From Actinoplanes lobatus (GTDB lineage: Bacteria > Actinomycetota > Actinomycetes > Mycobacteriales > Micromonosporaceae): DNA of 64,000 bases. The stretch covers positions 6,072,501-6,136,500 of the forward strand of contig NZ_JACHNC010000001.1 of NCBI RefSeq assembly GCF_014205215.1. The letters are read 5' to 3'. The position numbers were made by a program, and so were the translations under genes. The notes beneath the pieces were generated by a model, which did no database searches, was not told the origin of the DNA, and saw only the letters and a list, made by a program, of their open reading frames with translations. Shown in pieces: positions 58,836 to 64,000 of the stretch. Each line of letters opens with the position of its first letter. Position 1 is the first letter of the stretch.

Positions 58836-60029
58836 CTAGATCTTGGCGCCGACGGCGGAGCCGTTGGCCGGTACCAGGAAGTTGGACGACGGGATGGAGC
58901 CGTCGGCGGCGCGTGCCCCGGTGATCACCGACTGGTCGGTGCTGAGCAGGGTCCACGTGCCGCCGATGTTCCACGAGTTGCCGGAGGCGGTGGACGAGCC
59001 GAGGGCGACCGCGGTGGCGTTGCCGACGGCCAGGTTGGCGGTCAGTTTCGAGGTGGAGCCGCCGTCCACGTCGAACCCGGTCTTCACGTTCTTCCAGGCG
59101 GTGCTGCGGTTGATCACGATGGCGCCGGTGTTGCCGTTGTCGGTGAAGCCGTGTGCCGCGTTGCTGAACGAGAACGTGTTGGCGATATTGTGCGCGGCCG
59201 CCGGGCCGGTGCCGCTGCTGCCGCCCAGCTTGAAGCCGTTGCCGTCGCCGGAGAAGTCGGGGATGCTCCAGCGGTTGTAGCCGTTGCCGTACGCCACGCT
59301 GTTCTGGATCGTGATCGGCGAGGTGAACAGCCACGCGTCGAAGCCGTCGTCGACGTTGTTCCACAGCCGGGCGCCGCGGACCACGTTGCCGGTGCCGGTG
59401 CCCTCCTTGATGCCGAGACCGTCGGCGCTCTCGCCGTTCTTGCGCGGGTCCCGGTTGCCGTAGCTGTCCAGGTTCAGGATCAGGTTGTTCGCCGAGGACC
59501 CCTGCAACTGGAAGCCGGTCTCGTAGTTGTCCCGGGTGACCAGCCGCTCGAAGGTGTTGTTGTTGCAGCCGGCGCAGTAGATCCCGTACGGGCCGTTGGC
59601 GATTTCCAGGCGGACGAGCTTCCAGTACGACGCCTCCATGTGGATGGCGCCACGCTGCGCGCCGGGGATGGTGGAGCCGACCGCGCCCGGGGTGTAGCCG
59701 AGTGCCTCGCCGTCGATGATCACGCGTTCGCTGCCGTACGCCGTGAGGGTGTAGGGCGCGCTCGCCGTACCGCTCTTGGTGATCTGGATGTTGGTGGTCA
59801 GCGCGTAGGTGCCGCCGCGGACCGAGACGGTGCCGCCGGCCGGGACCAGACTTATCGCTTTCTGAATGGTGGCGAGCGGCGCGGACAGGGTGCCGGCGTT
59901 GCTGTCGCTGCCGTTCGTCGCCACGTAGAGCGTAGTGGTGGCCGCCGATGCCGACGGGATTCCGGTGATGATTCCGGCGGTTACCGCGATGCCCGCGACG
60001 GCCGTGGCCAGCACATTCCGGGATTTCAT
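58836..60029 (-). CDS. Secreted PL9-type pectate lyase
   Basis: This 397-residue exported beta-helix protein has a signal peptide in residues 1-29 (ending SASA). PL9 features include RGGTYALTTNIQITKSGTA, CAGCNNNTFERLV and the calcium-site region ARLWNNVDDGFDAWL. It is about 45 residues shorter than the PL9 at 39-40 kb and only distantly similar. The ATG at 60029 has AAAGGAG upstream. It is divergent from two PL1 genes, so the three secreted lyases form a pectin-degrading cluster. Confidence 0.9.
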   Translation of the reverse strand: MKSRNVLATAVAGIAVTAGIITGIPSASAATTTLYVATNGSDSNAGTLSAPLATIQKAISLVPAGGTVSVRGGTYALTTNIQITKSGTASAPYTLTAYGSERVIIDGEALGYTPGAVGSTIPGAQRGAIHMEASYWKLVRLEIANGPYGIYCAGCNNNTFERLVTRDNYETGFQLQGSSANNLILNLDSYGNRDPRKNGESADGLGIKEGTGTGNVVRGARLWNNVDDGFDAWLFTSPITIQNSVAYGNGYNRWSIPDFSGDGNGFKLGGSSGTGPAAAHNIANTFSFSNAAHGFTDNGNTGAIVINRSTAWKNVKTGFDVDGGSTSKLTANLAVGNATAVALGSSTASGNSWNIGGTWTLLSTDQSVITGARAADGSIPSSNFLVPANGSAVGAKI

Positions 60030-60084
60030 GGGGATCTCCTTTACGGGAACGCGCCGACGTGGGGGAATGCGCTTTCCCGCCGGG

Positions 60085-60113
60085 AACCTACAGCAGGGTT
60101 CGAGGTGGGTCAA
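60085..60113 (-). promoter_or_regulatory. Predicted promoter of the PL9 gene at 60 kb
   Basis: On the minus strand TTGACC (60108-60113) and TAGGTT (60085-60090) are 17 bases apart, about 55 bases before the ATG. Confidence 0.55.
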
Positions 60114-60140
60114 TCCGTCATGGTTCGCAGTGGGTGCGAC

Positions 60141-60158
60141 TGCAACATTCCTGCAAAC
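60141..60158. promoter_or_regulatory. TGCAAC/TGCAAAC direct repeats between divergent pectinase promoters
   Basis: TGCAAC (60141-60146) and TGCAAAC (60152-60158) lie between the divergent promoters and adjacent to the PL1 -35 box. They resemble the TGCAAAC pair at 40509-40524 upstream of the other PL9 gene. Confidence 0.45.
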
Positions 60159-60166
60159 GGAAAGCA

Positions 60167-60196
60167 TTGACTGCCTCGGATGCGCGATTTTAAGGT
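60167..60196 (+). promoter_or_regulatory. Predicted promoter of the PL1 tandem operon
   Basis: TTGACT (60167-60172) and TAAGGT (60191-60196) are 18 bases apart, about 110 bases before the ATG at 60314. A GGGAG ribosome site precedes the ATG. Confidence 0.55.
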
Positions 60197-60313
60197 CGGC
60201 CACAAGGTTTCGCGGAGGTTTCACAGCCACGGACGGGCGCATTCCCCGATGCGACCGTCCACATCCCCTCGACGCTGTTTCCGCTACCCGTCCCCGTTCC
60301 CCCGGGAGTAGCC

Positions 60314-61864
60314 ATGCGCAAGATCGGATGGCTCGTGGGCGGTGCCGCCATCACCGTGCTCGCCAGCGCGGTGATCGGCGGCCCCGCCCGGGCCGACGCC
60401 CTGTTCACCGACGATTTCGACGACGGCAACGCCGACGGCTGGAGCCGCAACGGCGGCGCCTGGTCGATCGTCACCGACGGCACACCCGCCTACCAGCAGA
60501 CCAGCACCGGCACCAACGCCCGCGCGCTGGCCGGAACCACCACCTGGACCGACTACTCGGTGCGGGCACGGGTCAAGCAGATCGGCGCCGGCACCTCCGC
60601 CGGGGTGGCCGCCCGCGCCCAGTCCACCAGCCAGTACTACACCCTCGTGATCGCCGGCGGCGCGGCCCAGTTGCAGCGGGTCTCCGGCGGCACGGCCACC
60701 ACCCTCGCCACCGCGGTCGTCGGCGGCAGTGCCGGGACGTGGCGGACCCTCGCGCTCGACGTGCGGGGCAGCGCGCTCACCGGCTACGTCGACGGGGCCG
60801 CCGTGGTCCGGGCCGCCGACACCACGTTCGCGCGGGGCAGGATCGGGCTCGTCACGTCGTACGCCGCCGCGGTTTTCGATGATGTCGCGGTCGACACCGC
60901 CGCGCCGGGCCCCGGCCCGTCGCCCACCTCGCCGTCACCGACCACCCCGCCGCCGCCCGGCGGATGCGCCGTCACCGGCGCGGCCACCGGCTTCGCGGCC
61001 GGCACCACCGGCGGCGCGGGCGGCCCGACCGTCCAGGTCGACACCGCCGCCGAACTGCTCTCCTCGATCGCCACGCCCGGCCCGCTCACCATCTGCGTCG
61101 CCGGCACGATCACGCTGCCCGCCGGGATGTACGACGTGACCAGCGACAAGTCGATCGTCGGCATCGGCGCCACCGCGGGCATCACCGGTGGCGGATTCAA
61201 CATCGGCCTCCCGGTTTCGGACGTCACCTCGCCGCCCGCCGACGCGGTGCACAACGTGATCGTCCAGAACCTGACGTTCCGCAATGCCAGTGATGACTCG
61301 ATCAACGTACAGATGTACTCCCATCACGTATGGATCGACCACAACGATCTGGCCCAGGGCTACGACGGGCTGATCGACATCAAACGCGGGTCGTCGCTGG
61401 TGACGGTGTCGTGGAACCACACCCACCACCACACCAAGAACATGCTCCTCGGCCACGACGACGCGAACGGCGCGCAGGACACCGGGCGGCTCAAGGTCAC
61501 CTACCACCACAACTGGTTCGACGCGACGCCGCAGCGCAACCCGCGGGTCCGCTTCGGAGAGCCGGTGCACGTCTACAACAACTACTACTTCTACAACACC
61601 GACACCGGTGTGGCCTGCCAGAACACCGCCGGGTGCCTGGTCGAGGGCAACTACTTCGAGGACGTCGAGGAGCCGGTCACCAACACGTACGCCGGGCCGT
61701 CCGGTCGCTGCGTGGCCCGCAACAACGTGTTCGTGGGGGAGTCCGGCGCCCCCGAATGCAGCGGCACCGTGCAGGAGCCGGCCACCTATTACAGCTACAC
61801 CCTGGACGACCCGAACCAGGTGAAGGCCATCGTCACCGCCGGCTCGGGCGTCGGGAGGCTCTGA
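60314..61864 (+). CDS. Secreted PL1 pectate lyase with N-terminal LamG-like domain
   Basis: This 516-residue modular enzyme has a signal peptide in residues 1-28 (ending ARA). A beta-sandwich (LamG/family 16-like, about 30-198) begins FTDDFDDGNADGWSRNGGAW. A Pro/Thr/Ser linker (about 199-215) and the PL1 catalytic beta-helix (about 217-516) follow. Key PL1 motifs are SHHVWIDHNDL, VTVSWNHTHHHTKNML and the Arg-bearing RNPRVRFGEPVHVYNNYY. It cleaves polygalacturonate with calcium. Its stop overlaps the start of a second PL1 gene (TGATG). Confidence 0.93.
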   Translation: MRKIGWLVGGAAITVLASAVIGGPARADALFTDDFDDGNADGWSRNGGAWSIVTDGTPAYQQTSTGTNARALAGTTTWTDYSVRARVKQIGAGTSAGVAARAQSTSQYYTLVIAGGAAQLQRVSGGTATTLATAVVGGSAGTWRTLALDVRGSALTGYVDGAAVVRAADTTFARGRIGLVTSYAAAVFDDVAVDTAAPGPGPSPTSPSPTTPPPPGGCAVTGAATGFAAGTTGGAGGPTVQVDTAAELLSSIATPGPLTICVAGTITLPAGMYDVTSDKSIVGIGATAGITGGGFNIGLPVSDVTSPPADAVHNVIVQNLTFRNASDDSINVQMYSHHVWIDHNDLAQGYDGLIDIKRGSSLVTVSWNHTHHHTKNMLLGHDDANGAQDTGRLKVTYHHNWFDATPQRNPRVRFGEPVHVYNNYYFYNTDTGVACQNTAGCLVEGNYFEDVEEPVTNTYAGPSGRCVARNNVFVGESGAPECSGTVQEPATYYSYTLDDPNQVKAIVTAGSGVGRL

Positions 61865-62769
61865 TGCACACGCTCCTGGCTCTTGTCCTGGTCTGGCCCG
61901 GCGTCTTCGCGGCGTCCGCCGCGGACGGTTTCGCCACCGGGACCACCGGCGGGGTGGGCGGGGCCACCGTCACCGTCGACACCACCGACGAACTGCTCGA
62001 AGCCATCGACACGGTGGGCCCGCTGATCATCCAGGTGTCCGGCACGATCGCCATCACCAGCAAACAGGGGGTACGCCCGAACAAGACGATCGTCGGCCTC
62101 GGCGCGAACGCGACGATCACCGGCGGCGGGTTCGACATGTACCGGTCGTACAACGTCATCATTCGCAACATGACATTCGTTGACGCCGAGGATGACGCGA
62201 TCAATGTTGGTCAACAGTCACATCACGTGTGGATCGACCACAACACGTTCATCCGTCCCGTCGACGGGTCGATCGACATCGTGCGCGGCGCCGAGTACGT
62301 CACCGTGTCGTGGAACCACTTCGCCGGCACCGACAAGAGCATGCTGATCGGCCACTCCGACGGGGCGTCCGGCACCGACGTCGGCCATCTCAAGGTGACC
62401 ATCCATCACAACTGGTTCGACGGGTCGCGGCAGCGGCATCCGCGGGTGCGCTTCGGCGAGCCGGTGCACGTCTACAACAACTACTTCAACGGCAACGAGC
62501 TGTACGGGGTCGCGTCCACGATGAACGCCGGCGTGATCGTGGAGGGCAACTACTTCAACGCGGTGCCGTACCCGTGCTACTCCACCGGCGGTTACGCCGA
62601 CAGCGGTCCGGGCCGCCTGGTTCAGCGGGCCAACGTGTTCACCGGCTCCGGCACATGCCAGGCCGGTGGGACGGTGGTGGAGCCGAGCACCTACTACTCG
62701 TACACCCTGGATCCGGCCTCGGCGGTGCCGTCGCTGGTCCAGGCGGGCGCGGGAGCCGGCCGGATCTGA
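61864..62769 (+). CDS. Secreted PL1 pectate lyase, single domain
   Basis: This 301-residue PL1 lyase has a short signal peptide (about residues 1-19, ending ASA) and a catalytic beta-helix only. Shared motifs are SHHVWIDHNTF, VTVSWNHFAG and RHPRVRFGEPVHVYNNYF. It resembles the catalytic part of the preceding enzyme throughout and so arose by tandem duplication. The ATG overlaps the previous stop, so the two are co-translated. A strong hairpin follows. Confidence 0.92.
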   Translation: MHTLLALVLVWPGVFAASAADGFATGTTGGVGGATVTVDTTDELLEAIDTVGPLIIQVSGTIAITSKQGVRPNKTIVGLGANATITGGGFDMYRSYNVIIRNMTFVDAEDDAINVGQQSHHVWIDHNTFIRPVDGSIDIVRGAEYVTVSWNHFAGTDKSMLIGHSDGASGTDVGHLKVTIHHNWFDGSRQRHPRVRFGEPVHVYNNYFNGNELYGVASTMNAGVIVEGNYFNAVPYPCYSTGGYADSGPGRLVQRANVFTGSGTCQAGGTVVEPSTYYSYTLDPASAVPSLVQAGAGAGRI

Positions 62770-62783
62770 GATCGGCCGGCCGG

Positions 62784-62818
62784 CCGGGCGGTGAGGCAGC
62801 GGCAGCCTCGCCGCCCGG
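62784..62818. terminator. Strong hairpin terminator after the PL1 operon
   Basis: The arms 62784-62797 and 62805-62818 pair over 14 bp with one G-T pair and a 7-base loop. It begins 15 bases after the PL1 stop and can also stop the convergent methyltransferase message. Confidence 0.75.
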
Positions 62819-62838
62819 CGGATCAAACGAGCACCCGA

Positions 62839-62939
62839 AACAGGACCGAGGACTGGCCGTCGCGTTCCTCGGGGCGCGGCTGCTCAGGCGGGTGCCTGGA
62901 ACAGGACCGAGGACTGGCCGTCGCGTTCCTCGGGGCGCG
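62839..62939. repeat. 40-bp direct repeat at the 3' end of the methyltransferase gene
   Basis: The 40 bases at 62839-62878 recur at 62900-62939 (offset 61). The right copy encodes the methyltransferase C-terminus; the left copy is downstream of its stop codon. This looks like a recent local duplication. Confidence 0.85.
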
Positions 62940-63549
62940 CCTGCCGCACCATGCGGGCCACCTCGCGCAGGCCGAACGCCTCCGCGCGGGCCGCCACCTC
63001 GTCGGCTGTGTAGTTGTAGCGCTCCAAATCGACGTCGTAGCCCATGCCGCGGTAGATCTCGCCGACGTCGCGGCTGCCCCGGCCGTGCTGGAAGCCGACG
63101 AGCAGATGCCCGCCCGGCCGCAGCACCCGCGCGGCCTCGGCGAAGATCCGGTCCTGGCCGGCCGGCGGCGTGTGAATGATCGAGTACCAGAGCATGACAC
63201 CGGGAAACGCGTCGTCCGGGAACGGCAGCTCGGTCAGCGACGCCACCGAGAAGGTCAGCTCGGGACTCTCCTTGCGGGCCCGGGCGATCATGCCGGGTGA
63301 GAGGTCGACGCCCTCGGCCAGAACGCCGCGGCCGCTCAGATATCGGCTCAGCCGGCCCGAGCCGCAGCCGGCGTCGAGAATCCGCGGGTCGCCGCCGGCG
63401 ATCACCGCGGCGGCGAAGGCGTCAACCATCGCCAGGTCCAGCGCATGCTCGGCGCTGGTGTCCGGAAAATAGTCGGCGTACGCGTCCGCGACCGTGTTGT
63501 AGGCCTTCTCCACACCGCGATAGTCCACTGAGTCCGTCACGCCCGGCAT
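62884..63549 (-). CDS. Class I SAM-dependent methyltransferase
   Basis: This protein of about 221 residues has the methyltransferase motif I ILDAGCGSGRLSRYLSGRGV, the acidic residue after strand 2 (AEGVDLSPGMIARA), motif post-I and the DDAFPGVMLWYSIIH motif (IV). The substrate is unknown. The ATG at 63549 is my choice; an ATG at 63552 and a GTG at 63540 are alternatives. It is convergent with the PL1 operon. Its 3' end is duplicated downstream. Confidence 0.88.
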   Translation of the reverse strand: MPGVTDSVDYRGVEKAYNTVADAYADYFPDTSAEHALDLAMVDAFAAAVIAGGDPRILDAGCGSGRLSRYLSGRGVLAEGVDLSPGMIARARKESPELTFSVASLTELPFPDDAFPGVMLWYSIIHTPPAGQDRIFAEAARVLRPGGHLLVGFQHGRGSRDVGEIYRGMGYDVDLERYNYTADEVAARAEAFGLREVARMVRQARPEERDGQSSVLFQAPA

Positions 63550-63621
63550 CATCGCACCGGTGGCCCGGTGTGCGAAGATCGGTTCCATGACCAACGGAAA
63601 GGGCGCCGCGCGCCCCGTCGA

Positions 63622-64000
63622 GTGAGCATCCCGGCTCCGGCGGACGGCTGGAGATGGCTGGAGGCGGGCCTCCGAACCGGCGACGTCCTGACTCCCGGTG
63701 ACGACGCGCGGGAACACGTCGCCTACTTCGTCCGGGCCGACCGTGACGGGCCGACGACCCACCGCCTGCTGAGATTCGCGGCCGAGGGCGGGGCACGAAT
63801 ACGTCGTGTCGCCCTGGAACTGCTGGATCAGCTCTGCTTACCGCCGTCCGGCTGGCCCCTGGTGGCCGACGCCGCCGAACGGGCCTTCGGCGACGTGGAT
63901 CCCTCGGTCCGGTCCGCCGCGGCGAGGCTTCTGGTGAACACCGCCGAACCGGGCCGTGTCATGGCGGCCTTCAACGACTCAGCCGATCCGATCGTCCGGA
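63622..64000 (+). CDS. HEAT-repeat-like protein, 3' end missing
   Basis: At least 126 residues are visible from a GTG at 63622; the gene leaves the window at its right edge. Helical hairpins such as TTHRLLRFAAEGGARIRRVA and DVDPSVRSAAARLLVNTAEP are of HEAT/PBS-lyase type and usually mediate protein-protein contacts. A 12-codon frame beginning MTNGKGAARPVE (63587-63625) precedes and overlaps the start (GTGA), so the gene may be translationally coupled to it. Confidence 0.65.
   Translation, partial: MSIPAPADGWRWLEAGLRTGDVLTPGDDAREHVAYFVRADRDGPTTHRLLRFAAEGGARIRRVALELLDQLCLPPSGWPLVADAAERAFGDVDPSVRSAAARLLVNTAEPGRVMAAFNDSADPIVR

Overview
The window is very GC-rich, densely packed actinobacterial chromosome. 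Gene content and style suggest a filamentous member of the Micromonosporaceae, such as an Actinoplanes relative. The supporting features are an ECF42 sigma factor with a DGPF partner, F420/flavin LLM oxidoreductases, a SARP regulator, many GTG starts, many apparently leaderless promoters (a TANNNT box 5-9 bases before the start codon), and several secreted plant-polysaccharide enzymes. The genus is inferred from style only. No rRNA, tRNA, CRISPR array or intact mobile element was seen.

Layout. 1-4.3 kb holds a DGPF/ECF42 pair, an FGGY sugar kinase and a FUSC-type membrane protein. At 4.4-6.6 kb lies a secreted arabinofuranosidase-like glycosidase with FN3 and CBM2 domains, under a perfect CebR-type operator. 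6.6-12.3 kb is a complete lasso-peptide cluster on the minus strand: kinase, precursor A, cyclase C, RRE B1, protease B2, ABC exporter D and an HTH protein. The predicted 15-residue core closely resembles citrulassin. 12.4-14.2 kb is a small island with a recombinase-like remnant and a SUKH-like protein. 14.3-18.4 kb has housekeeping and accessory genes (SpoU methylase, ArsR-SRPBCC pair, adenylating enzyme, zinc-ribbon protein, GNAT).

18.5-24.8 kb contains the most intriguing locus. A 74-residue peptide with eight cysteines is encoded with a stand-alone S26 signal peptidase, a SARP activator, an ABC exporter lacking a peptidase domain, a membrane thioredoxin (TlpA/MauD-like) and a MauE-like membrane redox protein. 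These look like the parts of a system for making, oxidising, exporting and trimming a disulfide-rich peptide. I do not recognise it as a described system.

25-30.2 kb has a two-component system whose kinase carries an unusual C-terminal extracytoplasmic domain, a PAP2 phosphatase, a lipase and an LLM oxidoreductase. 30.4-33.4 kb is methionine biosynthesis (metX, metY, a CoA-binding protein). 33.4-42.7 kb holds OsmC, FAD oxidoreductase, a divergent GNAT / XRE-cupin-MFS set, AraC, a PL9 pectate lyase, LLM, VOC and MerR genes. 42.7-47.9 kb is an alkanesulfonate uptake and desulfonation operon with a LysR regulator. 47.9-49.6 kb is a coupled pair of an internally duplicated protein and a divergent Fic protein. 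49.6-53.9 kb has a secreted M1 peptidase and a metQNI methionine importer. 54-58.5 kb carries a Vps62-like membrane protein, a NYN/OST-HTH protein, an EAL remnant and an Arg-rich protein with 27-bp repeats. 58.8-62.8 kb is a pectinolytic cluster (PL9 divergent from two tandem PL1 lyases), followed by a methyltransferase and a truncated HEAT-repeat gene at the right edge.

Two themes link the parts. The first is plant-biomass use: the CBM2 glycosidase, two PL9 and two PL1 lyases, with shared GTTTGCA-type repeats upstream of the PL9 genes. The second is organosulfur scavenging feeding methionine synthesis (ssu, metXY, metQNI). Two dispersed repeat families also occur: a start/stop-coupling element at 23.5 and 32.2 kb, and a GC-rich intergenic repeat at 30.2, 56.8 and 58.7 kb.
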